Below, piece after piece: positions 54,914-64,000 of a stretch of DNA of 64,000 bases (positions are counted from its first letter, which is position 1; every line of letters begins with the position of its first letter). The position numbers were made by a program, and so were the translations under genes. This stretch comes from Pusillimonas sp. UBA3987. Its GTDB lineage: Bacteria; Pseudomonadota; Gammaproteobacteria; Burkholderiales; Burkholderiaceae_B. The stretch covers positions 1 through 64,000 of the forward strand of contig DGCD01000013.1 in assembly GCA_002384935.1 (NCBI GenBank), read 5' to 3'. The notes beneath the pieces were generated by a model that was given only the letters and a program-made list of their open reading frames with translations, did not search any database and was not told the origin of the DNA.

Positions 54914-55615
54914 TTAGGACTTTGCGTCCTGCATGTCCTTGAAAATATCCAGAATACGCCAGCCCCGTGCCTGGGCGACTTCTTTCAAGGCGGGACTGGG
55001 ATTGGTTGCAATGGGGTGTGTGACCACTTCCAGCAGCGGCAGGTCGTTGGGGGAGTCGCTATAGAAATAGGAAGTTTCGAAGCCCGAAAGGTCCAGCCCT
55101 TGTTGCTGCAGCCATTCATTTACGCGAGCAACCTTGCCTTCTTTGAAGCTGGGTATTCCTGCAATGCGCCCGGTGTAACGCCCGTGAAGGTATTCCGGTA
55201 CGGTCGCAATGAGGTGCGGGATGCCGAATGCGCGGGCAATGGGCTCGGTGACAAATTCATTGGTTGCGGTCACGATGGCGCACAAGTCGCCTTGTTGCAG
55301 GTGCTGGTTGACCAGTTCGAGGGCAACAGGCTTGATGCTGGGGCGAATGACCTCATGCATGAATTGTTCGTGCCAGTGGGCCAGATCATGCACGTTGGCG
55401 CGTGCCAGCAGGCCCAGCATGAACTCGGCGGCCTGGTCGGCCGTGAGGTCGCCCGCGTTGTAGCGGAGCATGAGATCTTCGTTGCGCCGGCGGGCTTCCT
55501 CAGGATTGCCCGCACGCCCGGTGCGCGCCAGGTAGTCGGCCCACTGGTAGTCGCTGTCAAGTGGCAACAGCGTGTGGTCTAAATCGAAAAGGGCAAGTCG
55601 TTTGGGTTCAGTCAT
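54914..55615 (-). CDS. HAD-IB family phosphatase (SerB-like)
   Basis: This 233-residue hydrolase shows HAD motif I LFDLDHTLL near residue 10, motif II AIVTATNEFV, a basic SFKEGKVARVNEW region (motif III lysine), and motif IV YFYSDSPNDLPLL. It belongs to the HAD-IB branch with phosphoserine phosphatase-like members; the substrate is unknown. Start at the ATG at 55615 overlaps the end of hda by eight bases. A longer upstream frame is Cys/His-rich and does not look like HAD sequence. Confidence 0.9.
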   Translation of the reverse strand: MTEPKRLALFDLDHTLLPLDSDYQWADYLARTGRAGNPEEARRRNEDLMLRYNAGDLTADQAAEFMLGLLARANVHDLAHWHEQFMHEVIRPSIKPVALELVNQHLQQGDLCAIVTATNEFVTEPIARAFGIPHLIATVPEYLHGRYTGRIAGIPSFKEGKVARVNEWLQQQGLDLSGFETSYFYSDSPNDLPLLEVVTHPIATNPSPALKEVAQARGWRILDIFKDMQDAKS

Positions 55616-56321
55616 GTTGCTGTGGTGTGAGCATGGGCTCGCGTTGTGCCAGAAATTCGCGCAGAAGCGGCAGTGTAATGCCACGTTGCTTCTCCAGCGA
55701 ATAATGATCGAGGTTGTTAATGAGTGTAATGAGCCGGTTCATGTCGCGAGTGTAGTGTGTAAGCAGCCAGTTCACGACTTCCGGTGCCAGTTGCAGGCCC
55801 CGGTCGCGTGCCTGATTGTTTATGGCCTGTGCCCGGTCTTCATCCGACAAGTGTTCAAGACGAAAGACCAGATCCCAGCCCAGGCGGGTGCGCAAGTCTT
55901 CACGAATCGGCATGGCCTGCGGTGAAAAAGATCCTGACACAAGGAGTGCAAACGCGTTGGGGCTGGCTGCGCAGGCACGCCATAGATTGTACAGGGCGAA
56001 CAGTTGGCCCTGTGTGTCGTCATCCAGATGATTGACGTCGTCGATTGCCACAAGTCTGGGCAAGTTGATTTCATCGTTCAGAATACGCTCAAGAAGAGAC
56101 CGGGCGTTACTGGGATGCACATAAATGGCGCCGGGAAGGGCACCACATCGGGCTCGCAGCAGATGGCTTCGGCCGGCTCCATCGGGCCCCCAGATGTAAA
56201 CCGCCCGTCCGCCACTGCAGTGCTTGAGCGCATCGACGGCGGCCGCGTTCTGCCCCACAATGAAATTGTCGAGAGTGGGTGGGGGAGCCGGAATCAGGTC
56301 CAGAATCAGTTGTTGCGTCAT
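55608..56321 (-). CDS. hda: DnaA inactivator/regulator Hda
   Basis: A DnaA-like AAA+ protein that, bound to the sliding clamp, stimulates hydrolysis of DnaA-ATP to prevent reinitiation. The 237-residue protein begins with the clamp-binding motif QLILDL (residues 4-9). It has the degenerate Walker [12 protein letters not shown] (Lys replaced by Arg, as in E. coli Hda), Walker [11 protein letters not shown], sensor region and the arginine-finger stretch. The ATG at 56321 is preferred because the clamp motif follows at once. It is first in the minus-strand run and divergent from purM. Confidence 0.92.
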   Translation of the reverse strand: MTQQLILDLIPAPPPTLDNFIVGQNAAAVDALKHCSGGRAVYIWGPDGAGRSHLLRARCGALPGAIYVHPSNARSLLERILNDEINLPRLVAIDDVNHLDDDTQGQLFALYNLWRACAASPNAFALLVSGSFSPQAMPIREDLRTRLGWDLVFRLEHLSDEDRAQAINNQARDRGLQLAPEVVNWLLTHYTRDMNRLITLINNLDHYSLEKQRGITLPLLREFLAQREPMLTPQQHD

Positions 56322-56413
56322 TGAGTGTAAAAATGGCGGCGGTAAAAAGCGTAAAATGCGCATGGCGGGTCAATACCCAAGACGCAATTCTTACATATCC
56401 CACGGTTTTTCTC

Positions 56414-57463
56414 ATGACAAACAAAGTTTCTCATTCCCTGACCTATCGCGATGCCGGTGTCGACATCGATGCAGGCGATGCATTGGTTGATCGCATTAAG
56501 CCTTTGGCGGCGCGGACGATGCGCCCCGGAGTCATGGCTGGTATAGGGGGGTTTGGCGCCTTGTTCGAGGTACCCAGGCACCTGAAGGAACCCGTCTTGG
56601 TTTCGGGTACCGACGGCGTGGGTACGAAGTTGCGTCTAGCGTTCGAGTGGAATCGACACGATACGGTTGGCGTTGATCTGGTGGCCATGAGCGTTAACGA
56701 TATTTTGGTTCAGGGGGCCGAGCCGCTTTATTTTCTTGATTATTTTGCCTGTGGCAAATTATCGGTTGATACCGCAGCAGCAGTGGTTGGCGGTATTGCC
56801 CATGGTTGCGAACTGGCAGGATGTGCCCTGATCGGCGGTGAAACGGCTGAAATGCCGGGCATGTATCCGGATGGAGAATATGATCTGGCCGGTTTTGCCG
56901 TTGGTGCAGTCGAGAAATCGCAAATTATCGATGGCAAGTCGATCCAGCCGGGCGATGTCGTGCTGGGGCTTGCTTCCAGTGGCGCGCATTCCAATGGCTA
57001 TTCCTTGCTGCGCAAGATTATTGAAAACACGGGTGCCAGGCCAACCGATGATTTCCATGGCCAGCTTTTGGTCGATGTTGTCATGGCGCCAACACGCATC
57101 TACGTGAAATCGGCACTGGCAGCAATCAAGCAACATGGCGCTGCAGTCAAGGGGCTGGCGCATATCACCGGTGGCGGTCTGCTGGATAACGTGCCGCGTA
57201 TTTTGCAAGCCGGCCTGGCTGCGCGTTTGGATCGCCAGGCGTGGGAAATGCCCGCCCTGTTTCGCTGGTTGCAGGAAGGTGGCCGGGTCGCCGATGATGA
57301 AATGTATCGTGTTTTCAATTGCGGTATCGGGATGGTTGTGGTCGTTGATGCCGATCAGGCTCATGCCATTGCGACGACGCTCAGCCAGAGCGGTGAGCAG
57401 GTTTTCCACTTGGGGGAAATTGTGGAATGTGCACCGGGGGAGCCTCAAACGGTTGTCGTTTGA
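56414..57463 (+). CDS. purM: Phosphoribosylformylglycinamidine cyclo-ligase
   Basis: Fifth step of purine synthesis, closing the imidazole ring to AIR with ATP. The 349-residue protein (E. coli: 345) shows [87 protein letters not shown] and [15 protein letters not shown], all in the expected order. Start is the ATG at 56414; the open frame further upstream overlaps hda. It stands alone between two minus-strand runs. Confidence 0.97.
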   Translation: MTNKVSHSLTYRDAGVDIDAGDALVDRIKPLAARTMRPGVMAGIGGFGALFEVPRHLKEPVLVSGTDGVGTKLRLAFEWNRHDTVGVDLVAMSVNDILVQGAEPLYFLDYFACGKLSVDTAAAVVGGIAHGCELAGCALIGGETAEMPGMYPDGEYDLAGFAVGAVEKSQIIDGKSIQPGDVVLGLASSGAHSNGYSLLRKIIENTGARPTDDFHGQLLVDVVMAPTRIYVKSALAAIKQHGAAVKGLAHITGGGLLDNVPRILQAGLAARLDRQAWEMPALFRWLQEGGRVADDEMYRVFNCGIGMVVVVDADQAHAIATTLSQSGEQVFHLGEIVECAPGEPQTVVV

Positions 57464-57485
57464 CGGCGGGGTCTTCTTAACGGCG

Positions 57486-58427
57486 CTATTTTTTCCAGTA
57501 TTGCGGGACAATATCCAGAATGTTGTCGGCAACGTCGCGAGAAAGACAGTCGATAATATGTCGTTCGGGTTGCGCCCTTAACCAGGTCAATTGACGTTTG
57601 GCCAGTTGTCGCGTGGCGGCAATGGCCTGCTCGATGGCTGTCGGCAAGTCAACCTCCCCTTTCAGGCAGGCCCAGATTTGCCGGTAGCCAACACATCGTA
57701 TCGATGGCATGGATTCATTGAGGTCGCCCCGGTTGAACAGGGCTTGTACTTCCGCAACCAGGCCGGCTTCAATCATGGCCTGATAGCGTTGCGCAATACG
57801 GTCATGCAATACCGATCGATCGGACGGCTCGAGGCTAATCGTGACATAGTTCCACGGCGCTTTTTGAACCGGAGGTTGATCTGCCAGCCATTGCGACATG
57901 GGACGCCCGGTAATGCGATAAATTTCCAGGGCGCGCTGTATTCTCTGGCTGTCGTTCGGCGCCAGGCGTTGTGCGGTTGGCGGGTCAACGTGCTGTAATT
58001 GGCCGTGCATGGCCGGCCAACCCAGTGCAGCAGCTTCATTTTCCAGCGCCTGTCGTATTGCCGGGTTTGCCGCAGGCAGGTTATTCAAGCCTTCGCGCAA
58101 GGCCTTGTAGTACATCATGGTTCCACCGCACAGCAAGGCAAGCCGATTGCGAGAATGAATTTCGTCAATCAACTTTAGGGCATCAGAACAGAAGTCTGCG
58201 GCGGAATACGATTCCGACGGGTCGCGAATGTCAAGTAAATGATGAGGGACGGAATGTTGTTCTTGTGGGCTGGGCTTGGCCGTGCCGATGTCCATTTGCC
58301 GATAGATGGTGGCTGAATCGACGTTGATGATTTCAATGGGCCAATGTCGTGCCAGCGCCAATGTGGCTGCGCTTTTCCCTGAGGCTGTGGGGCCCGCCAG
58401 GCAGACGACGAAACGATGATGGCTCAT
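57486..58427 (-). CDS. miaA: tRNA dimethylallyltransferase MiaA
   Basis: Adds the isopentenyl group to A37 of tRNAs reading UNN codons. The 313-residue protein has the P-loop [64 protein letters not shown], and [15 protein letters not shown]. The C-terminal [15 protein letters not shown] segment is also typical. It overlaps mutL by four bases, the conserved mutL-miaA arrangement of proteobacteria. Confidence 0.97.
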   Translation of the reverse strand: MSHHRFVVCLAGPTASGKSAATLALARHWPIEIINVDSATIYRQMDIGTAKPSPQEQHSVPHHLLDIRDPSESYSAADFCSDALKLIDEIHSRNRLALLCGGTMMYYKALREGLNNLPAANPAIRQALENEAAALGWPAMHGQLQHVDPPTAQRLAPNDSQRIQRALEIYRITGRPMSQWLADQPPVQKAPWNYVTISLEPSDRSVLHDRIAQRYQAMIEAGLVAEVQALFNRGDLNESMPSIRCVGYRQIWACLKGEVDLPTAIEQAIAATRQLAKRQLTWLRAQPERHIIDCLSRDVADNILDIVPQYWKK

Positions 58428-60262
58428 TGCCCGCGCATGAAAAGTTTATCGATTTCAGGCAGGCTCCAGTAGAGCCATGTGGGGCGTCCGTGATTGCACT
58501 GGTCTGAGCGCTCTGTTTGCTCCATTTTACGCAGCAACGCATTCATTTCGTCGATGGTCAAACGCCTGTTGGCCCGCACCGATCCATGGCAGGCCATTGT
58601 GGAAAGCAGTTGATTCCGCTGTTCGAGTAGTTGTCGCGAGCTGCCAACCTGAGCCAGGTCGTGCAAGACATTTTTTGCCAAGGCTTCGATGTCGCCTTTG
58701 GCCAGCAGGCCCGGTACCGACCGGACAACCAGGTTGTTGGGGCCGCCTGGACGCAACGCCAGGCCGAGCTCTGACAATTGCTCGTCAAACTCCTCGGCCA
58801 AGGCGATTTCCTTTTCACTGGCTTGAAACACCACGGGAACAAGCAGTTCCTGGCGGGGCAGGTCTCGCGCATCGATGGCCTGTTTGAGTTGCTCGTAGAC
58901 AACGCGTTCGTGGGCAGCGTGCATATCGATGATGACCAGGCCGGTTTGGGTTTGCGCCAGTATATAAATGCCGTGCAATTGCGCGATCGCCATGCCCAGA
59001 GGGTATGCTTCCGAGGTCGATAATGTTGCTGCGGCGGGGGCAGGTTGTGCTGTCTGGGTGGGCGCTGTGCCGGTGGCTGGCAGTGGCTCATACAGCGTTT
59101 GCCAGGATGCAGCCGATGGGGCGTTACCGTAGCGGGGTGGCAGGCCCAAACTGTGCTGAGCCGGGGAGGCGTGTGGATGCGCTGAAGGCGTGTGCCGTGC
59201 CTGCACGCTGGCGGGAAGACCAGGCGCCGGTGATGCGTGTTGCGGCGCCTGGGCAGGCGCCTGGGCGTCGGCCGGGCGTGTCTGGGCCAGCACCTGATCC
59301 AGTGAGCGCGCAACGAACTGATGCACTGCGCCGCTTTCCCGAAAGCGCACTTCACTTTTTGCCGGGTGAACATTGACATCGACGGCACTGGGCGCGATAT
59401 CCAGAAACAAGACAAAGCCGGGTTGGCGGTCGCCATGCAGGACATCGGCATATGCCTGGCGCACGGCGTGTGAAACGGTTCTGTCGCGTACGAAGCGATT
59501 GTTGACGTAGAGATATTGCTTGTCGGCCCGCGGCCGCGCAAAGGTGGGCTTGGTGATCAAGCCACGCAAGCTGATCACGCCGTGATGTTGGTCTACATGC
59601 AACCCTTGAGCCACCATTTCCGTGCCCAGAACATCGAGAATGCGTTGCGGCAAATCGGATGTACGCCAGTTTTTCTGCGGTTTGTCATTATGAAAAAGGC
59701 GAAAGCTTACTTCCGGATGCGCCAGCGCAATCCGTTCCAGCGCTTCCACGCAGTGTCCGTACTCTGTCGCTTCGGTGCGCAGAAACTTGCGTCGGGCCGG
59801 AACGGCCTCGAATAGTTGACGAACGTCTACGCTGGTGCCTTGTCCGCCGGATGCCGCGACCGGTTCGGATGCATTGATCTGGTGTTGCCAGGCATGGGGA
59901 GCATCGGGCGTGCGCGAGGTGATAGTAAGACGCGCCACTGAAGCAATAGACGCCAGCGCTTCGCCGCGAAAACCCATTGACGAGACTTCTTCCAGCTCTT
60001 CGAGACTGCGAATTTTACTGGTTGCGTGACGCGTGAGCGCCAAAGCCAGTTCGTCACGGGGTATGCCGGAACCATTGTCGCTGACCATAATGCGCCGGAT
60101 GCCGCCACCGTCGAGCCGAACTTCAATGCTGGTAGAGCCGGCATCGATGGCGTTCTCCAGCAGCTCTTTCAGGACGGAAGAGGGCCGCTCGATAACCTCG
60201 CCGGCGGCGATTTGGCTAATGAGCGGGTCGGGAAGAGGGGTAATTGAACGGCGTTGCAGCAT
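58424..60262 (-). CDS. mutL: DNA mismatch repair protein MutL
   Basis: The GHKL ATPase that links MutS mismatch recognition to strand incision. The 612-residue protein has [54 protein letters not shown] and [10 protein letters not shown] in the N-terminal ATPase domain (about 1-335). A Pro/Ala/Gln-rich linker (about 335-425) follows, then the C-terminal dimerisation domain (about 430-610) with [14 protein letters not shown]. The endonuclease motif DQHAxxERxxYE occurs as [12 protein letters not shown], so nicking activity is uncertain. Confidence 0.96.
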   Translation of the reverse strand: MLQRRSITPLPDPLISQIAAGEVIERPSSVLKELLENAIDAGSTSIEVRLDGGGIRRIMVSDNGSGIPRDELALALTRHATSKIRSLEELEEVSSMGFRGEALASIASVARLTITSRTPDAPHAWQHQINASEPVAASGGQGTSVDVRQLFEAVPARRKFLRTEATEYGHCVEALERIALAHPEVSFRLFHNDKPQKNWRTSDLPQRILDVLGTEMVAQGLHVDQHHGVISLRGLITKPTFARPRADKQYLYVNNRFVRDRTVSHAVRQAYADVLHGDRQPGFVLFLDIAPSAVDVNVHPAKSEVRFRESGAVHQFVARSLDQVLAQTRPADAQAPAQAPQHASPAPGLPASVQARHTPSAHPHASPAQHSLGLPPRYGNAPSAASWQTLYEPLPATGTAPTQTAQPAPAAATLSTSEAYPLGMAIAQLHGIYILAQTQTGLVIIDMHAAHERVVYEQLKQAIDARDLPRQELLVPVVFQASEKEIALAEEFDEQLSELGLALRPGGPNNLVVRSVPGLLAKGDIEALAKNVLHDLAQVGSSRQLLEQRNQLLSTMACHGSVRANRRLTIDEMNALLRKMEQTERSDQCNHGRPTWLYWSLPEIDKLFMRGQ

Positions 60263-60273
60263 ATCAGGGCAAA

Positions 60274-61641
60274 TTATGCCCTACGTGCAAGCCCCGGGCT
60301 AGTGGAAAAGTAATCATTGATGCCGGTCAGCATTGCTCGTGCCAGTTTTTCCTGATGCGATGCACTGCGCAGCAGCCGCTCTTCGTGCGGGTTGCTGATA
60401 AAGGCGGTTTCAACCAGGATGGATGGAATGTCGGGGGCTTTAAGGACAGCGAAGCCCGCTTTTTCCACATGCTTCTTGTGCAATCGGTTTATTTTCCCGA
60501 TTTCCCCCAGCACTCGGCTGCCGACTTTTACAGAATCGTTGATTTGTGCTGCAGTCGACATGTCGAGTAACACTTTCATGACATGCTGATTGTTTGTGTT
60601 GACATTGATGCCGCCGATCAGGTCGGCCTCATTCTGGCTTTTGGCCAGCCAGCGGGCTGCTGCACTCGATGCGCCTTTTGGCGATAGTACAAAAACGGAT
60701 GAGCCGCGGGCGGAAGGTTTAATCCAGGCATCTGCATGAATAGAGACAAACAAATCCGCCTTGATCCGTCTGGCTTTTTGAACCCGTACTTGCAAGGGCA
60801 CAAAATAGTCGCGGTCGCGAGTCAGGTATGCCTGCATGCCGGGCTGCGCATCGATGAGTTTTTTCAATCGTTTGGCGATACCAAGCACAATATTTTTTTC
60901 GTAGGTACCTGAAGGGCCGACGGCACCCGGGTCTTCACCACCGTGTCCCGGGTCAAGTGCAACCAGAATCGGCCGGTTGGGTTTGCTTGGGGCGGGCTCC
61001 CTGACAGCGGGTTCGGGTTGTCGCTCCGGCGCAGGTTTTGTCTTGGCGATGGGCGGTAACTGTTGGCCTTCAACGGAAGGGATTGGTGCATCGCTGCCTT
61101 GGCCCAGGCTTTCCAAGACCTCAGCCAGAGGATCGTTATCGCTTTGAGATTTGGCCAGCGCCATCAAGGGGTCTTGCGCCACACGCGGGTACAGGTCAAG
61201 AACCAGGCGATACTTGTATTCACCAATGGGCTTCAGCGTAAAGACTTGCGGGGCAATGGGCTGCTTCAGATCCATGACCATGCGAACGACGTTGGGACGG
61301 TTCTGCCCGACGCGTACGCTGGCGATATAAGGGTCGTTCGGTTTGATTTTGGAAACCAGCTCATTGATGGTCTGACTCATTGTCAGTCCTTCAATGTCGA
61401 CAACCAGCCGGTGAGGTCCTTCCAGTGTGAAATGTTCCGCTTTGAGTTCGCTATCCATTTCCAGCGTGACGCGTGTGTATTCATCGGCTGGCCATGTGCG
61501 TACTGCAAGAATTGTGGCTGCTTTTGCAACCCGTGGTATGACGGGCAACAAAAACAGGGTGGTCGCCGCTGCTACGAATCGCCGGCGGGCGGATCTTTCG
61601 GGCGTAGCGCCGGGCCCGTTGGAGTGATTTTGCTCAGCCAT
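60274..61641 (-). CDS. amiC: N-acetylmuramoyl-L-alanine amidase (AmiC type)
   Basis: A periplasmic zinc amidase that splits septal peptidoglycan for daughter-cell separation. The 455-residue protein has a Tat signal peptide (SARRRFVAA with twin arginine, then a hydrophobic stretch, cleavage near AKA at 40), an AMIN domain (about 45-160) and an Amidase_3 domain (about 225-445). Zinc ligands fit [14 protein letters not shown], a Glu in [10 protein letters not shown], and SIHADAW; the catalytic Glu fits [17 protein letters not shown] lies five bases upstream of the ATG, which supports this start although it overlaps tsaE by 70 bases. Confidence 0.95.
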   Translation of the reverse strand: MAEQNHSNGPGATPERSARRRFVAAATTLFLLPVIPRVAKAATILAVRTWPADEYTRVTLEMDSELKAEHFTLEGPHRLVVDIEGLTMSQTINELVSKIKPNDPYIASVRVGQNRPNVVRMVMDLKQPIAPQVFTLKPIGEYKYRLVLDLYPRVAQDPLMALAKSQSDNDPLAEVLESLGQGSDAPIPSVEGQQLPPIAKTKPAPERQPEPAVREPAPSKPNRPILVALDPGHGGEDPGAVGPSGTYEKNIVLGIAKRLKKLIDAQPGMQAYLTRDRDYFVPLQVRVQKARRIKADLFVSIHADAWIKPSARGSSVFVLSPKGASSAAARWLAKSQNEADLIGGINVNTNNQHVMKVLLDMSTAAQINDSVKVGSRVLGEIGKINRLHKKHVEKAGFAVLKAPDIPSILVETAFISNPHEERLLRSASHQEKLARAMLTGINDYFSTSPGLARRA

Positions 61642-62126
61642 GATTGTCCTTTGTTGCTATAGGCGGTAATTCTCGCGTTGCGTCCTTCGTCTGCATATTC
61701 CAGGCTTATTTCGATATCAGGAAGGGGCAGAAGGCCTGCGGCCTGCTCGGGCCATTCAATCAAAACAATGGCATTTTCCTGAAGAATATCGCGAAAGCCT
61801 GCGTCAATCCATTCTCTTGGGTCGCTAAATCTATAAAAATCAAGATGATAGAAGTATAAGTTAGAAACTTTATAAGATTCAAGCAGCGCATAGCTTGGGC
61901 TTTTGATTCGCCCGCTGACGCCACAAGCCCGCAGAAATGCTCGCGCGAAGCTGGTTTTGCCCGCGCCCAGGTCTCCGCGCAGATAGATGTGGCCGCCGGA
62001 TGACGCGGTTTCTGTTGCAGAATCGGTTGCCGTCAAGCGGGACGCAAACTGCGTCGCCAACGACGCTGTTTCGTTTTCGTCATTTAAAAACAATCTAATT
62101 TCATTTAAAGGTTGTTTATCTTCCAT
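61572..62126 (-). CDS. tsaE: tRNA threonylcarbamoyladenosine biosynthesis ATPase TsaE
   Basis: The ATPase that drives the TsaB-TsaD cycle making t6A37 in ANN-decoding tRNAs. The 184-residue protein has the P-loop LRGDLGAGKTSFARAFLRACG, SPSYALLESY, YHLDFYRFSDPREW and a VLIEWPEQA Walker B-like segment. It is longer than E. coli TsaE (153) owing to an N-terminal stretch and a C-terminal tail of about 25 residues, whose coding region overlaps the start of amiC. It is first in the tsaE-amiC-mutL-miaA run. Confidence 0.94.
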   Translation of the reverse strand: MEDKQPLNEIRLFLNDENETASLATQFASRLTATDSATETASSGGHIYLRGDLGAGKTSFARAFLRACGVSGRIKSPSYALLESYKVSNLYFYHLDFYRFSDPREWIDAGFRDILQENAIVLIEWPEQAAGLLPLPDIEISLEYADEGRNARITAYSNKGQSWLSKITPTGPALRPKDPPAGDS

Positions 62127-62368
62127 TATCCTGATTCCTGAGAATGGGGAGCCCGTAGTGAATGAATGTGAGTGACACGATTGTCCCGGTGCGGATTTTT
62201 AATTGTGCAAACTGGCTGAGCTTTTGCTGTTGTCGCATTCGAGTTCTATATGACTGATCGCTTTAATGAATGAGTTAGTGGTTAATACCGAGGCAAAAAA
62301 ACAACACAGTTTAAAGTGCGTCTTGCGCGCAGACGGTGGTTCAACTTGTTACAATGCGTGGGCGCGAC
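62127..62368. other. Divergent spacer between tsaE and tRNA-Arg
   Basis: 242 bases without a protein gene. A TACAAT -10 box at 62350-62355 lies 14 bases before the tRNA and is its likely promoter, though no -35 at normal spacing is clear. The part near 62240-62315 is AT-rich. Confidence 0.45.
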
Positions 62369-62443
62369 GCCCCTGTAGTTAAATGGATATAACGTTCCCC
62401 TCCTAAGGGAATATTACAGGTTCGATTCCTGTCGGGGGCGCCA
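62369..62443 (+). tRNA. tRNA-Arg, anticodon CCU
   Basis: A 75-base tRNA with encoded CCA. The acceptor GCCCCTG pairs with CGGGGGC (one G-U), the anticodon stem TTCCC/GGGAA closes loop CTCCTAA (anticodon CCU), and the T-arm contains GTTCGATTC. It reads the AGG arginine codon. The quinone oxidoreductase gene starts 50 bases downstream, and I see no terminator between them. Confidence 0.96.
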
Positions 62444-62493
62444 GCCTGTCAGATCTTTTACCGGTTCTCAGCAACGTTACCAAAGAGGCAAGC

Positions 62494-63468
62494 ATGTCCA
62501 AGGCAATTCGTATATTCGAAAATGGCGGACCCGAAGTAATGCAGTTTGTTGATGTTGATGTCCCGGCGCCAGCTGCTGGCGAGATTACGCTGCGTCACGA
62601 AAGCATTGGCCTGAATTTTATCGACGTTTATTACCGAACCGGCCTGTATAAGCAGCCGCTGCCTGCCGGGCTGGGGATGGAGGCGGCAGGCGTGATCGAG
62701 GCCGTGGGTGATGGCGTGACACATCTTGCCGCCGGCGATCGAGTTACCTACGCCTGTCTGCCGCCGGGGGCTTATGCCCAGAGGCGTACCATGCCGGCTG
62801 ATCATGTCCTTAAACTGCCGGCCGGCATCGGGTTCGATATTGCCGCGGCGTCAATGCTTCAAGGTTTAACCGTCCAGTATTTATTCCGGCAAACTTTTCC
62901 GCTGCGTGGTGGGGAAACGATTTTGTTTCACGCCGCGGCAGGTGGGGTAGGGCTGATTGCCTGCCAGTGGGCCCGTGCTTTGGGCGTTACCATGATCGGA
63001 ACGGTTGGCTCGGATGAAAAGGCCGCCTTGGCTCTTGAACATGGTTGCACTCACACCATTAACTACAAAACCGAAAACATTGTCGAACGGGTCAAAGAAA
63101 TTACCAATGGCGCAGGCGTTCCAGTAGTGTATGACTCGGTCGGTAAAGATACCTTCCATGATTCTCTTGATTGCCTTGCCCCACTGGGAATGATGGTGAG
63201 TTTCGGCAATGCATCAGGACCTGTGCCTCCCTTCAGTCTGAGTGAACTGGCTTCTCGTGGCTCTTTGTTTGTGACACGACCTACCTTGTTCTCGTATGCC
63301 AGAACACGCGACCGGCTTGAGCGGATGGCGGCAGAGCTGTTCGAGATGCTTGAGACACGAAAGGTCGCACCCACTATCAGTGCACACTATGCCTTGTCAG
63401 ACGTGACGTCTGCGCACATCGACCTTGAGCGCCGTGCGACGACAGGCTCAATTTTGCTGAACCCCTGA
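62494..63468 (+). CDS. qor: NADPH:quinone oxidoreductase (zeta-crystallin-like MDR)
   Basis: A 324-residue member of the zinc-free medium-chain reductases that reduces quinones with NADPH. It shows the N-terminal catalytic fold with GLNFIDVYYRTGLY and PAGLGMEAAGVIEAVG, and the Rossmann domain with LFHAAAGGVGLIACQWA (nucleotide loop AAGGVG), GTVGSDEKAALA and VYDSVGKDTFHDSL. No structural-zinc cysteine cluster is present, as expected for Qor. Substrate range is not readable. Confidence 0.93.
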   Translation: MSKAIRIFENGGPEVMQFVDVDVPAPAAGEITLRHESIGLNFIDVYYRTGLYKQPLPAGLGMEAAGVIEAVGDGVTHLAAGDRVTYACLPPGAYAQRRTMPADHVLKLPAGIGFDIAAASMLQGLTVQYLFRQTFPLRGGETILFHAAAGGVGLIACQWARALGVTMIGTVGSDEKAALALEHGCTHTINYKTENIVERVKEITNGAGVPVVYDSVGKDTFHDSLDCLAPLGMMVSFGNASGPVPPFSLSELASRGSLFVTRPTLFSYARTRDRLERMAAELFEMLETRKVAPTISAHYALSDVTSAHIDLERRATTGSILLNP

Positions 63469-63486
63469 TTCGTGGCTGGATACTCC

Positions 63487-64000
63487 ATGACCGACATGCA
63501 GGCGCGTATCGAGCAGGAAAATCCGTTCAAGCACTGGCTTGGGCAAAGACGGCTCACGCTGGGTTTCTGGAACGCGCTGGCCAACCCTTTGCTGGCCGAG
63601 ATCGTTGCGGAGTACCCCGGGTTTGAGTGGATGCTGTTCGATACGGAGCATGCGCCGAACGATATCCAGTCGCTTATCGCCCAGTTGCAGGCAATCCGAT
63701 TTTCCGGCAAACCTGCGGTGGGCCGTCCTGTGCAGAATCATCCGGCCCAAATCAAACGTCTTCTGGATATCGGTTTTCGCAATCTCTTAATTCCAAATGT
63801 CCAGTCGGTTGAAGAGGCACAGCAGGCAGTGGCTTCAACACGCTATCCTCCCGATGGCTTTCGCGGTGTCTCGGCCTATCACCGTAATAACGGCTATGGT
63901 CGTGTAACGGATTACTTTCAGTTCATCAATCAATCAATTGGCGTTGTCGTTCAGATTGAATCGGCCGCCGCAGTCGAGCGGCTGGAGCAGATCGGGTCGG
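63487..64000 (+). CDS. HpcH/HpaI-type aldolase, 3' end cut by window
   Basis: The ATG at 63487 opens a frame that runs to the window end with no stop (171 codons seen of an expected 255-270). The sequence starts NPFKHWLGQRRLTLGFW and contains LFDTEHAPND with the catalytic-type His, VGRPVQNHPAQIKRLLD with the Arg, LLIPNVQSVEEAQQAV, ATRYPP-like STRYPPDGFRGVS and VVQIESAAAVERL with the metal-binding Glu. This closely follows 4-hydroxy-2-oxoheptanedioate aldolase HpaI, a class II pyruvate aldolase in aromatic catabolism. Related enzymes act on other 4-hydroxy-2-oxoacids, so the substrate is open. Confidence 0.92.
   Translation, partial: MTDMQARIEQENPFKHWLGQRRLTLGFWNALANPLLAEIVAEYPGFEWMLFDTEHAPNDIQSLIAQLQAIRFSGKPAVGRPVQNHPAQIKRLLDIGFRNLLIPNVQSVEEAQQAVASTRYPPDGFRGVSAYHRNNGYGRVTDYFQFINQSIGVVVQIESAAAVERLEQIGS

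Noticed and set aside
55608..56321. Broken Walker A (Lys to Arg) in Hda as a loss-of-function sign
   Set aside because: E. coli Hda has the same GAGRS sequence, so this is normal for the family.
1..64000. CRISPR arrays, insertion sequences, prophage, integrase or conjugation genes, and defence systems
   Set aside because: No regularly spaced direct repeats, transposase motifs, or phage, integrase or nuclease-helicase gene clusters were seen on either strand. Both tRNA genes have intact, unduplicated 3' ends.

Overview
The window is a compact housekeeping segment of a betaproteobacterial chromosome, most likely from the Alcaligenaceae (Bordetella/Pusillimonas-like). That placement is inferred from the fused MurE-MurF ligase inside an otherwise complete division and cell-wall (dcw) cluster, the DUF721/M23 peptidase pair lying between lpxC and secA, and the hda-HAD-pcnB-folK and tsaE-amiC-mutL-miaA blocks. 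Base composition looks even, at moderate to high GC. I saw no insertion sequence, prophage, integrase, CRISPR array or plasmid gene. About 55 protein genes, RNase P RNA and two tRNAs are supported.

Layout. 0.1-4.3 kb: a small membrane protein, a stand-alone SWIB protein, pyrC and an Uup-type ABC-F ATPase. 4.27-4.69 kb: RNase P RNA with its own promoter and terminator. 5.0-23.3 kb: the dcw cluster in the order mraZ-rsmH-ftsL-ftsI-murE/F-mraY-murD-ftsW-murG-murC-ddlB-ftsQ-ftsA-ftsZ-lpxC, nearly all with start/stop overlaps, behind a promoter carrying four 10-bp-spaced MraZ-type boxes. 23.3-27.6 kb: a DciA-like helicase-loader gene on the minus strand, an M23 peptidase and secA. 27.7-31.3 kb (minus): suhB, an M20 amidohydrolase and mgtE. 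31.3-35.6 kb: an MnmC-like protein with a decayed methyltransferase half, a GH31-fold protein lacking the family's catalytic residues, and tRNA-Lys(UUU). 35.8-38.8 kb: a periplasmic cupin, a DUF6776-like coiled-coil membrane protein, and the peptidoglycan-recycling pair amgK-murU. 38.9-43.7 kb: lptD-surA-rsmA. 43.6-50.5 kb (minus): glyQ-glyS-gmhB-plsC-YgjP-like-gloA and an SpmA/SpmB-type fusion. 50.7-53.0 kb: a crotonase and class I fumarase. 53.1-56.3 kb (minus): hda-HAD-pcnB-folK, with purM divergent. 57.5-62.1 kb (minus): tsaE-amiC-mutL-miaA. 62.4-64.0 kb: tRNA-Arg(CCU), a quinone oxidoreductase, and an HpaI-type aldolase cut by the window end.

The genes work mainly on the envelope: lipid II synthesis (MurC-MurG, MraY, Ddl), septation (FtsL/I/W/Q/A/Z), lipid A and heptose (LpxC, GmhB), outer-membrane assembly (LptD, SurA), protein export (SecA), septal peptidoglycan cleavage (AmiC, M23) and recycling (AmgK/MurU). 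Replication, repair and RNA functions (Hda, DciA, MutL, MiaA, TsaE, RsmA, PcnB, RNase P) fill the rest.

I found no clear new multi-gene system. The least ordinary loci are the GH31-fold protein without catalytic carboxylates, the MnmC homologue without a usable methyltransferase site, a terminator-like hairpin placed inside the coding sequence of the convergent dciA gene, and a nine-codon leader ORF just ahead of pyrC.
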